Below are positions 56,063-64,000 of a DNA stretch of 64,000 nt, piece after piece. The notes beneath the pieces are model-generated. The model was not told where the DNA came from, did not search any database, and was given only the letters and a program-made list of their open reading frames with translations. Positions within the stretch are counted from its first letter, which is position 1. Each line of letters begins with the position of its first letter. The DNA is from Saprospiraceae bacterium (GTDB lineage: Bacteria > Bacteroidota > Bacteroidia > Chitinophagales > Saprospiraceae): contig JADJYH010000020.1 of assembly GCA_016719855.1 (NCBI GenBank), positions 62,001 to 126,000 of the forward strand, written 5' to 3'. Position numbers and translations under genes: made by a program.

Positions 56063-56209
56063 GCAACTTTGTCAGGCTGGTTTTTTTCAAAACGCATTTC
56101 GTACCTTTCCGCCCTGCCGTGAGAAGTTGCGTCCCCACAAATTGTCAGGATGAGCTTTAAGAAGCTAAACAGCCCGCAATGCACGGCGATAACTGAAAAC
56201 AACTTTGAG

Positions 56210-57606
56210 ATGAAATTAAAAATATGTGGCGCCGCCCGTGAAGTAACCGGCAGCGCCCACCTACTCACCCTCGACGATGGCTACACCATCTTGCTCGACT
56301 GTGGCCTGTACCAAGGCAACAGCGCCCACATGAAGAATTTCAACGAGAAATGGCTGTTCGACCCACGCAGCCTAGACTGCGTGATTCTTTCCCATGCCCA
56401 TATTGACCACAGTGGGCGGCTGCCAAAGCTCATCAAGGACGGCTATCTGGGGCCAATTTATAGCACCCACGCCACCCGAAGCCTTTGTACCATCATGCTG
56501 TTGGACAGTGCCCTCATTCAGGAGCGAGATGCCCAATTCCACAACAAACATAGGCGTCACATGCGGGACGAACGGGAGCCGCTCTACAGGGAAGAGGACG
56601 TAAAGTTGACGATGGAGCGTTTTTCCAGCTTTGGCTATGGCCGAAAGTTTGAGGTTCGGCCAGGCGTGGAGGTAGAGTTCAGGGACGCAGGTCACATCCT
56701 GGGCAGCGCAACCGTTGGACTTACCATCACCGAGGGTGAAAATACTATCAAGTTCGGCTTCACCGGAGACATCGGCAGGCCCAACCGCCCCATCCTGCGC
56801 GATCCACAGCAGATGGAAGAGATGGACTACCTGATTTGCGAGAGCACCTACGGCGACCAGTTTCACGAGTCTGCGCCCCAAGAAATCGACAAATTGCTGC
56901 GCATCATCAAACATACCTGCCTTGAAAAACGGGGCAAGCTCATCATCCCAGCATTCGGCGTGGGTCGCACCCAAGAAATCGTGTACATTCTCGACCAGCT
57001 CGAAAACACTGGCCAATTGCCCCCTGTACCGGTGTACGTGGACAGCCCGCTAGCCGTGAACGCCACGGTGCTCTACGGCTCGCACCCTGAATGCTACGAT
57101 TCCGAACTGAGCACGTACATCCTGCGAGACCCCAATCCGTTCGGGTTTGGACGTTTGACCTATATTAAAGAGGTGGAAGATTCAAAAAAACTAAACTTTT
57201 CCGAAGAGCCTTGCATCATAATCAGTGCATCTGGCATGGCCAATGCGGGACGGGTGAAACACCATCTTTTCAACAATATTGAGAACCAGCGCAACACGGT
57301 GCTTATCGTGGGCTATGCCTCACCGGAAACGCCCGCTGGCCGCCTTAGGGCTGGCACCAACCACTTGCGCCTTTTTGGTGAGGAAAAAATGGTGAGGTGC
57401 GATGTTGAAATCATGGACTCCTTTCGGCTCATGCTGATAGGGGTGAAATTTCTGATTTTATAAGCAACCAGCGTCAATCTGTGAAGCAGATGTTCATGGT
57501 GCACGGCGAAATCGAACGACAGGAGAGCCTGAAATCGCTGCTATTAGGGGAGGGCTTCCGTCGGATTGAGATTCCGAAATTGGGCGAAGAGTACGAAATT
57601 GGGTAA
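56210..57606 (+). pseudogene. Beta-CASP metallo-beta-lactamase RNA nuclease-like protein, frameshifted near the end
   Basis: The protein of about 465 residues starts MKLKICGAAREVTGSAHLL. Zinc motif 2 LSHAHIDHSGRLP, then DAGHILGSATVGL and GFTGDIGRPNRPI, and the beta-CASP blocks PAFGVGRTQEIVYIL and ISASGMANAGRVKHHL are all present. One T is missing from TCCTTTCGG near 57422: restoring it turns DSFRLMLIG into DSFSAHAD, motif C of the family, and the frame then runs VKQMFMVHGEIERQE to EEYEIG with a TAA at 57604-57606. Homologues process mRNA 3' ends. The exactness of the one-base cure favours a sequencing indel. Confidence 0.9.
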
Positions 57607-57706
57607 AAAAATTGGGAAAAACAGTGTGGAAATTGCCCAAAAAACTTGCGGCCAAAGCCAGTGGAGAGCGCCGCTACTATTGCTTAAAAAAATAAATGTG
57701 TATGAT

Positions 57707-57740
57707 TTTGATTTTCAGAACAATTTATGTTGTATCTTTG
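57707..57740 (+). promoter_or_regulatory. Promoter of the RRM gene
   Basis: TTTG (57707-57710) and TATCTTTG (57733-57740, exact -7 consensus) are separated by 22 bases. The leader to the ATG is about 200 bases long and has no gene, as is often seen for RNA-binding or cold-shock genes. Confidence 0.5.
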
Positions 57741-57946
57741 TGCCGTTCATTGAGTAATTTTCTGTTTAGCAAGCGATATTCTCTGGAAATCATTTCCATC
57801 CGTAGTCCTGCAAGCAAAGTCTCCTAAAGACAGTTATCCTGCCCTCGGTTTTCTTCTTGCCCACTCGTCCGGTTTCATTTCCAATAACTTATTACTGCTT
57901 CACACCTAGTTTTCTCAAGTTTTATTCATCTTAATTTTCATTATTA

Positions 57947-58320
57947 ATGAACATTTTTGCAGCAAAACTGAGTTTCGACACTCAGTCAGAAGACCTCAGG
58001 GAGGCCTTCGAAGAATTTGGCGAAGTTTCTTCTGCCAGCGTTATCACTGATAAGTTTACCGGCAAATCCAAAGGCTTCGGCTTTGTGGAAATGTCCAACG
58101 ACGAAGAGGCTAAAAAGCCATCTCTGAGTTGAACGACAGCACACTTGACGGACGCACCATCGTTGTCAAGAAAGCTGAACCACGTGAAGAGCGTGGCGGC
58201 GGCGGCGGTGGAAACCGTGGCGGCGGTGGCGGTTATGGCGGCGGCGGCGGTGGAAACCGTGGCGGCGGCGGTTATGGCGGCGGTGGCGGCTACGGCGGCG
58301 GCGGCGGAAATCGCTACTAG
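57947..58320 (+). pseudogene. Glycine-rich RRM RNA-binding protein, frame interrupted at an A5 run
   Basis: The RRM (about 80 residues) begins MNIFAAKLSFDTQSEDLREA (RNP2-like) and has KSKGFGFVEMSNDEEA (RNP1). At GCTAAAAAGCC (58109-58119) the frame goes to a TGA after KPSLS, whereas one extra A, or a -1 slip on the A run, gives KKAISELNDSTLDGRTIVVK and a tail of GGGG(Y/N)-rich repeats ending GNRY. Such proteins act as RNA chaperones, often cold-induced. A terminator follows. Programmed slippage cannot be excluded but a lost A is simpler. Confidence 0.85.
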
Positions 58321-58383
58321 TAATTAAAAGATTTGAATGCCTTTCGGCTTCTGGCCGGAACGATACAGATACTTTGAAATAAT

Positions 58384-58420
58384 AACAGCCCTGGGGGGAG
58401 ACCCCGGGGCTGTTTTTTTT
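58384..58420 (+). terminator. Terminator of the RRM gene
   Basis: AACAGCCC pairs with GGGCTGTT around a GC-rich loop, followed by a T8 tract. Confidence 0.85.
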
Positions 58421-58465
58421 GTAACCAGTTCGTTCACTTTCGCCAGCCTTTTTCGCCATTGCCAT

Positions 58466-58710
58466 TCACTCCAATACCAACAGCCATTCAACGTACTCCC
58501 CGTTGTCCACGATGCTCCAAGAATGCGGATGGCGGTAGCCGTCAGGTAGGTAGCCCTCCTTGCCAGTGGTGAGCATCAATTCTGCTTTTATTTCCTGAAG
58601 CCCGAAGATTGGTTGACGGTGGTGGTAGGCAGCTGGGCGAGGGTGGTTTTTGCAAGTAGAAAAAGGATGATGGGTAATACTTGTTTCAGCAGTATTTTTT
58701 TGAAGAGCAT
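58466..58710 (-). pseudogene. Small exported protein, frameshifted
   Basis: The ATG at 58708-58710 opens a signal peptide (MLFKKILLKQVLPIILFLL, cut after LAQ) that runs into a stop after NQSSGFRK. In the next frame the chain continues GLQEIKAELMLTTGKEGYLP to HSWSIVDNGEYVEWLLVLE. One indel near 58620 would join them into a protein of about 82 residues. No family is recognised. Confidence 0.4.
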
Positions 58711-58738
58711 CCACCAGGAGGAGGGAAGGGTTCAGGGG

Positions 58739-61700
58739 TTAATTCACCCCACAGTCCACACCTAGCCCCTTCACCGCTGCCACAAAATCATTGTCCACAT
58801 TTACCTTTCTCGCCTTGGACAAAAAGCTCAGGCTCGTTTTGTTCGAATAATCCAACAGCGTCATTTTGAGTTGCTGGGTACCTTTGTGCTGTTTGCACAG
58901 CGCTTCCAATTGGTCAATCAGCGCTGGGGTCAGGTCTTCTACATTGATTTTCACTGTCACCGATTTCACGAGGTTCTTCCCGGCGTTTTCGAGCAGCGTC
59001 ACGTCCTTTATCTTTAGGCTGAACTCGTCCTCCCGGCCCCAGCGGGCCTCGTAGTTGCCAGTGATAAAAACGCAATTGCCCTGCTCGAAAAAGCCCTTGA
59101 ACTTCATGTAATCGTCGCTGAACAGGTTCAACTCGATGGAGCCGTGGTAGTCTTGCAGCACGAACGAACCCCAGCCGCTGCCCTTCTGGCTGACCTTGTG
59201 TGTCGCCTTCACCACGATGCCCGCCACCTTCACAGGTTGGCCTTTTTTCTCCTCCAGCTCTTCGAGGGTGCAAGAGATGAAATTGTCCATTTCCAGCTTG
59301 TAGTCGTCGAGAGGATGGCCGCTGATGTAGATGCCCGTGACCTCTTTTTCCCGCTCCAGTTTTTCGATGAGGCTCCAGGGATTGCACTTGGGCGGCTCCG
59401 GCTCGGCGATGTCCATGGCGGCGCTGTCGTTGCCGAAGAGCGACATGGCGGCGCTCACCTGCCGCTCCTGCCAAGCGTTTCCAAATGTCAGCACATGCTC
59501 GATGAAGCTGTCGTATTTCCCCGAAGGGGCAAAAAACTGCGCCCGGTGCAGCGTCTCAAAACCATCAAAAGCGCCGCCCAGCACAAGGCTTTCCAACACT
59601 TTTTTGTTGGCCGATTTAGTGTCCAACCGCTTTGCAAAATCGAAAACGGACTTGAACGGACCCCGCTTTTCCCGCTCCTTCAAAATGTCCTCCACAGGCC
59701 CTTCGCCCACGCCCTTGAGGGCGGACATGCCGAAGCGGATTTGGCCGGCCTTGTTGGAGGTGAAATCCGAGACGGACTCGTTGATGTCCGGGCCGAGCAC
59801 GGGCACGTTCATGCGGTTGCATTCCTGTAGCAGTTTGGTGATGCCCGTGATGTCGCTCTTGTTGTTCGAAAGCACCGCCGCCATGAACTCCGACGGGTAG
59901 TTTGCCTTCAAATACGCCGTCTGGAAGCCAAGGATGGCGTAGCAGGTGGAGTGGCTTTTGTTGAATGCGTACATGGCGAAGGCTTCCCAATCCCGCCAGA
60001 TTTTGGCGCAGACGGTTTTCGGGTGCCCGTTTTTTTCGCAGCCGTCCATGAACTTGTCGAACATCTTGTCCAACACGGACTTCTGTTTTTTTCCCATCGC
60101 TTTCCGCAGCACGTCAGCTTCGCCTTTGGTGAAACTGGCGAGTTTTTGCGAAAGCAACATCACCTGCTCCTGGTACACCGTGATCCCGTAGGTCTGCTTC
60201 AGGTATTCCTCCATTTCTGGCAGGTCGTAGGTGATGGTCTGCCTACCATGCTTCCTTGCGATAAAATCGGGGATGTACGCCAACGGCCCTGGTCGGTACA
60301 GGGCGTTCATGGCGATGAGGTCATCGAAGGTGGTCGGCTTCAACTCCTTCATGTACTTCTGCATTCCCGAACTTTCATACTGGAAGATGGCGACCGTCTC
60401 GCCCTTTTGGAACAATTCGTATGTTTTCAGGTCGTCAAGCGGGATGGTGTCGGGGTCAATCTTCACCCCATGCACCTGCTCGATGATGCGGATGGCATCG
60501 TCAATGATGGTGAGGGTGCGCAGGCCAAGGAAGTCCATTTTCAGCAGGCCCGCTTGCTCCGCCACGCTGTTGTCGAACTGGCTGACGAGCAGATCGCTGT
60601 CCTTGGCCACCGTCACCGGCACGTACTTCGTGATGTCGTCGGGGGTGATGATGACCCCGCAGGCGTGGATGCCCGTGTTGCGCACCGAGCCTTCAAGCTT
60701 GCGGGCGGTCTGAATCATTTCGCCAATTTGGTCATTCGTATTTGCCAATACCCGGAATTTCAGCGCTTGGTCCACGTCATCGGCGGAGTTGAATTTTTCC
60801 CGAAGGCCCGATTCTGGCGTAGCCAGCACGTCGGCCAGCGTGGTGCCGAGTTGCAGGGGAAAACTTTTGGCCACCTTGTCCACCTCGCCGAGCGGCACGT
60901 TCATCACCCGACCCACGTCCCGCAAGCTGGACTTAGCGGCCATCGTACCGTAGGTCACGATTTGGGCGACCTGCATCCGGCCATATTTGTTTACCACGTA
61001 GTCAATGACCTTGTCACGTCCCCGGTCGTCGAAGTCAATGTCAATATCGGGCATACTCACCCGCTCCGGGTTGAGGAAGCGCTCAAACAGTAGGTCGTAT
61101 TTGATGGGATCCACGTTCGTGATGCCCGTGCAGTAGGCCACCGCCGAACCTGCCGCCGAACCACGGCCCGGCCCCACGCTCACGCCCATCTTGCGGGCGG
61201 TGCTGGTGAAATCCTGCACGATGAGGAAGTAGCCGGGGTAGCCGGAGTTTTTGATAACGTTCAGCTCGAAATTCAGGCGCTCCTCGGTGGAGGCGTCAAT
61301 GTCGCCGTAGCGCTTTTTTGCCCCCTCGAAGGTGAGGTGGCGCAGGTAGTCGTCCTGCGTGTCGAAGCCTGCTGGTACGGGGAAGGCAGGCAATAGCACG
61401 TCCCGAACCAGTTGGAGCGGCTCTATTTTGTCGTAAATCTCTTGGGTGTAATCAACCGCCTGCGGCACGTCACCGAATAGGCGGTTCATCTCGTCCTGCG
61501 TTTTGAAGTAAAAATCGGAGGACGGGAAGCGGAAGCGCTTTTGGTCTTCGAGCAGGCTGTTGGTATTCACGCAGAGCAGGATGTCGTGCGGCATGGAGTC
61601 TTCCTCCTCGATGTAGTGGCTGTCGTTGGTGCAAATGACCTTGAGGTTGTACTTTTTGGCGAAGCCGAGCAGCACCTGGTTCACGTCCTCTTGGCTGACG

Positions 61701-62275
61701 CCTGTTTGGTCAATGTTGTCTAGCCCACGGTGGCGCTGCAGCTCGATATAGTAGTCTTCTGTGCCAAAAAGGTCGAGCCACCATTTGAGCATTTCTTCGG
61801 CCCGCTCGGCACCGTGGTGGATGATGGTCTGCGGGATTTCCGCCCCGATGCAACAACTGGATGCGATGAGACCCTCGCTGTATTGCGCAAGCAGCTCCTT
61901 GTCAATGCGGGGATATTTGCCATAAAGCCCCTCGATAAAACCGAGCGAACAGAGCTTGGAAAGGTTCTCGTAGCCCGTGCGGTTTTTGGCCAACAGGAGC
62001 TGGTGGTGCCGCACGTCTTCTTCATTTTTGCTCCGCAAAAACTGCTTTTTGTGCCGGTCTTTCACCAAGTAAAACTCACAGCCGACAATGGGCTTTAGCC
62101 CCCGCTTGTTGGCGGCGTTCACGAACTCGAATGCCCCGAACATGTTGCCGTGGTCGGTGAGTGCGACGGCTTTCTGGCCGTCCCGCACGGCCTTGTCCAT
62201 CATCTTTCCGATGTCGGATGCACCGTCGAGCAGGGAGTATTGGGTATGGCAGTGGAGGTGGCAGAAGTTGGGCAT
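58739..62275 (-). CDS. dnaE: DNA polymerase III alpha subunit
   Basis: An 1178-residue replicative polymerase of the DnaE type. The N-terminal PHP domain shows HCHTQYSLLDGASDIGK and ALTDHGNMFGAFEF; the C-family catalytic core has GPGRGSAAGSAVAYCTGIT and MPDIDIDFDDRGRDKVIDYV (catalytic Asp triad), then KMDFLGLRTLTIID; the fingers and a helix-hairpin-helix region follow, and the chain ends with an OB fold (PVKVAGIVVKATHKVSQKGS). There is no proofreading domain, so a separate epsilon subunit is expected. Length is normal. A TGAATGATGG hairpin lies 7 bases upstream of the start. Confidence 0.97.
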   Translation of the reverse strand: MPNFCHLHCHTQYSLLDGASDIGKMMDKAVRDGQKAVALTDHGNMFGAFEFVNAANKRGLKPIVGCEFYLVKDRHKKQFLRSKNEEDVRHHQLLLAKNRTGYENLSKLCSLGFIEGLYGKYPRIDKELLAQYSEGLIASSCCIGAEIPQTIIHHGAERAEEMLKWWLDLFGTEDYYIELQRHRGLDNIDQTGVSQEDVNQVLLGFAKKYNLKVICTNDSHYIEEEDSMPHDILLCVNTNSLLEDQKRFRFPSSDFYFKTQDEMNRLFGDVPQAVDYTQEIYDKIEPLQLVRDVLLPAFPVPAGFDTQDDYLRHLTFEGAKKRYGDIDASTEERLNFELNVIKNSGYPGYFLIVQDFTSTARKMGVSVGPGRGSAAGSAVAYCTGITNVDPIKYDLLFERFLNPERVSMPDIDIDFDDRGRDKVIDYVVNKYGRMQVAQIVTYGTMAAKSSLRDVGRVMNVPLGEVDKVAKSFPLQLGTTLADVLATPESGLREKFNSADDVDQALKFRVLANTNDQIGEMIQTARKLEGSVRNTGIHACGVIITPDDITKYVPVTVAKDSDLLVSQFDNSVAEQAGLLKMDFLGLRTLTIIDDAIRIIEQVHGVKIDPDTIPLDDLKTYELFQKGETVAIFQYESSGMQKYMKELKPTTFDDLIAMNALYRPGPLAYIPDFIARKHGRQTITYDLPEMEEYLKQTYGITVYQEQVMLLSQKLASFTKGEADVLRKAMGKKQKSVLDKMFDKFMDGCEKNGHPKTVCAKIWRDWEAFAMYAFNKSHSTCYAILGFQTAYLKANYPSEFMAAVLSNNKSDITGITKLLQECNRMNVPVLGPDINESVSDFTSNKAGQIRFGMSALKGVGEGPVEDILKEREKRGPFKSVFDFAKRLDTKSANKKVLESLVLGGAFDGFETLHRAQFFAPSGKYDSFIEHVLTFGNAWQERQVSAAMSLFGNDSAAMDIAEPEPPKCNPWSLIEKLEREKEVTGIYISGHPLDDYKLEMDNFISCTLEELEEKKGQPVKVAGIVVKATHKVSQKGSGWGSFVLQDYHGSIELNLFSDDYMKFKGFFEQGNCVFITGNYEARWGREDEFSLKIKDVTLLENAGKNLVKSVTVKINVEDLTPALIDQLEALCKQHKGTQQLKMTLLDYSNKTSLSFLSKARKVNVDNDFVAAVKGLGVDCGVN

Positions 62276-62281
62276 AAGAAC

Positions 62282-62361
62282 AATGAGTGAATGATGGAAT
62301 GAGCGAATGAAGGACTCGGCGTGAATATTCTCTCATTCACTCCTTCCATCATTCACTCATT
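62282..62361. repeat. AATGAGTGAATGATGG hairpin before dnaE
   Basis: AATGAGTGAATGATGGAA (62282-62299) and TTCCATCATTCACTCATT (62344-62361) are exact 18-bp complements, with further near-complementary words inside. Confidence 0.85.
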
Positions 62362-62490
62362 TATTTGCGAAGGTAGAACAAAATGGGTGGGTGGAAAGGT
62401 TGGATAGACGAGAAGTTTTCAACAAGACAGAACGATGGACTTAACACTGTAAACTCAATGATACCGGGCAAAAATTCAGGCTGATGAGGC

Positions 62491-64000
62491 TCAATTTCCC
62501 TTTCCCAACAAGCCGTCAAAGAATTCTTTTCGCTTTTCCTTTCGTTCTCGTTTCTTTTCCAGCCGTTCGTTCTTTTTCTGAATCCGTTCGGATTCCTTGC
62601 TTTGGGTGGTGGAAAGACTTCCGTCCTTCTTCCTAGCTGCATCCCCGGTTGGCGCTCCGCCTTCGAGTGGGTCGTCGGAATCCACATCCGTGGAGTCGGG
62701 CGGCGGTAGCATAGCTCGGAGACGCTGGAGGTTTATCTGGCGAATGTCCTCAGCGATGGAGTCCAACGGGAGGTTTTCATAATAAGCAATGGAATCCAAC
62801 ACCCAGTTGCGAGGAGCAATTTTATCTGGGCAACCGAAGGCCATGGCCGCTGGCCCCGTGAGGGGCGGGAAGCTCTGTTTTGTCAAGTCCTTGAAGGCGG
62901 GGTCGTTGTAGGTATTTTTCAAAAACCTGCCGACGATCGGCAATGCCGTAGCGCCGCCTTGCCCCAGCCTTGTGGAGCGCCAGCGCACCAGCGGCTGCTC
63001 GGCCCCTACCCATGCGCCCACGACGATGCTCGGCGTGAAGCAGAGGAACCAACCATCGGAGTTGTTGTCCGTGGTGCCCGTTTTGCCAGCGGCATGAAGG
63101 AACCTGAAATCGGAGTTGGCCAGCCAGCGCAGGCGGCCACCCGTGCCGCCGTCCACCACGCCCTGGAGCAGGTGGCGCACCATGTCGGCGTGTTGCTCTT
63201 GCAGAATGCGGGGGAAGCTGCGGGGGTCGGGCGAGTTAAACTCGGCGATGGGCTTGCCATCCTTCGTCTCGATGCGGGTGAGCATCGTAATCGTTGGCAG
63301 CACGCCCCGGTTGGCGAAGACCGAAAACAGCCGCACCATCTCAAACAGCGTAGCGTCCACGGCACCGAGGGCAATGCCCGGCTCGTGCGCTATCTTGGAC
63401 GAAATGCCCATCCGTTTGGCCAGCGCAGCGACGGAGTCAATGCCAACGCTGTCGTGCATGATGAGCTGTACGGCGGTCGTGTTCACGGACATTCTCATGC
63501 CGCCCATCATCGAATAGCTGCCGCCGTATTTGCCGTCGGCGTTGCGGGGCGCCCAGTTGTCCCATTCTGGGTAGTTTTTGAAATCATTTGAAAAACGATC
63601 GCAAGGCGACACGCCCGCCTCGATGGCCTTGGCATAAACGACCGGTTTGAACGTGGAGCCTACTTGCCGCAGGGCATTCACGTGGTCGAACTTGAAGTGC
63701 TTGAAATTGACACCACCCACCCAAGCCAGCACCTTGCCCGTGTGTGGGTCGGTGGCCAGCAGTCCCGTGTTGAGGATGGAGAGGTAGTATTTCAGCGAGT
63801 CGAGCGGCGACATCAGGGTGTCCTGGTCCTGCGTCTTGGTTGCCCAACTGAAGACAATCATGTTGGTTGGGGTCAAAAAATTGGAGTCAATTTCGGCCTC
63901 CGAAAGTCCTCTCTCTTTGAGGCGCTTGTAGCGGTCGGTCAGTTTTTTCTGCTGGGTGAGCAGTTCTTCGCTGCCGTAGGGCACTGCGTCCTTGTAGCCC
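62491..64000 (-). CDS. Class A penicillin-binding protein, C-terminal part (partial)
   Basis: The transpeptidase domain of a bifunctional PBP1A-type enzyme, which polymerises and cross-links peptidoglycan. The reading continues beyond position 64000, so the glycosyltransferase domain is out of view. Visible motifs: QVGSTFKPVVYAKAIE (SxxK), MRMSVNTTAVQLI (SxN) and AAGKTGTTDNNSDGWF (KTG). LATDPHTGKVLAWVGGVNF is the conserved strand before the active serine. The tail (about the last 80 residues) is charged and low in complexity, ending in KKRERKEKRKEF. Confidence 0.9.
   Translation of the reverse strand, partial: GYKDAVPYGSEELLTQQKKLTDRYKRLKERGLSEAEIDSNFLTPTNMIVFSWATKTQDQDTLMSPLDSLKYYLSILNTGLLATDPHTGKVLAWVGGVNFKHFKFDHVNALRQVGSTFKPVVYAKAIEAGVSPCDRFSNDFKNYPEWDNWAPRNADGKYGGSYSMMGGMRMSVNTTAVQLIMHDSVGIDSVAALAKRMGISSKIAHEPGIALGAVDATLFEMVRLFSVFANRGVLPTITMLTRIETKDGKPIAEFNSPDPRSFPRILQEQHADMVRHLLQGVVDGGTGGRLRWLANSDFRFLHAAGKTGTTDNNSDGWFLCFTPSIVVGAWVGAEQPLVRWRSTRLGQGGATALPIVGRFLKNTYNDPAFKDLTKQSFPPLTGPAAMAFGCPDKIAPRNWVLDSIAYYENLPLDSIAEDIRQINLQRLRAMLPPPDSTDVDSDDPLEGGAPTGDAARKKDGSLSTTQSKESERIQKKNERLEKKRERKEKRKEFFDGLLGKGN

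Noticed and set aside
58145..58327. Alanine/valine-rich and arginine/histidine-rich frames around the RRM tail
   Set aside because: They are alternative readings of the GGC/GGT-rich glycine repeat of the RRM protein.

Overview
The window reads as chromosomal DNA of a Gram-negative Bacteroidota bacterium, probably a Saprospirales- or Chitinophagales-like lineage (the order is inference). Grounds: a fused CcoNO cbb3 oxidase, a TonB receptor paired with a DUF4249 lipoprotein, DUF4292 and EnvC-like envelope proteins, ADP-heptose epimerase (LPS), promoters of the TAnnTTTG type, and start codons that mostly lack a purine-rich ribosome site. I see about 62 genes or gene remnants and no tRNA, rRNA or CRISPR array.

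Layout. 1-9.4 kb: exopolyphosphatase start (partial), broken rhomboid protease, a TPR protein, an interrupted cysteine-desulfurase-like enzyme, RecX, DsbD with an extra copy of its sensor domain next door, and a LOG protein. 9.4-15.4 kb: an accessory strip of toxin-antitoxin genes and remnants (ParE-type pair, VapC pair, orphan antitoxins, a decayed TIR protein, a mobile mystery A/B relic) around a frameshifted PaaZ; much of it is AT-rich. 15.4-24.7 kb: HflX, EnvC-like factor, DUF4292 lipoprotein, a phosphate transporter with an internal deletion, and a TonB receptor/DUF4249 pair. 24.8-34 kb: the cbb3 oxidase cluster ccoS-NO-Q-P-G-H-I plus a SafE-like membrane protein, all on the minus strand. 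34-36 kb: a divergent control region with three FNR-like boxes, a candidate small RNA, a small unknown protein and a universal stress protein. 36-64 kb: EttA, RnpA, Fur-family regulator, PurA, TrkH/TrkA, TrhO, membrane pyrophosphatase, HldD, AroQ, RecQ, beta-CASP nuclease, RRM protein, DnaE and a penicillin-binding protein (partial).

Three themes stand out. First, the spaces between genes are filled by short-word arrays (for example GGATTGAAGG, GTTGGCAGT, AAGTAAAAAGGAC, TCTAAAGTCTA), usually arranged as long hairpins, often supplying the stop codon of the gene next to them and in several cases sitting in frame inside genes (ccoG, ccoI, hldD). Second, the region upstream of the cbb3 cluster shows three TGAC-N4-GTCA-like boxes, each about 30 bp from a matching -7 element, which together would place the oxidase, a terminator-ended small RNA and a small protein/Usp gene under one oxygen-responsive regulator. 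Third, at least a dozen genes carry frame breaks, mainly at homopolymers; this mixes true decay (TIR, mobile mystery A/B) with what may be sequencing indels in otherwise well-conserved genes.
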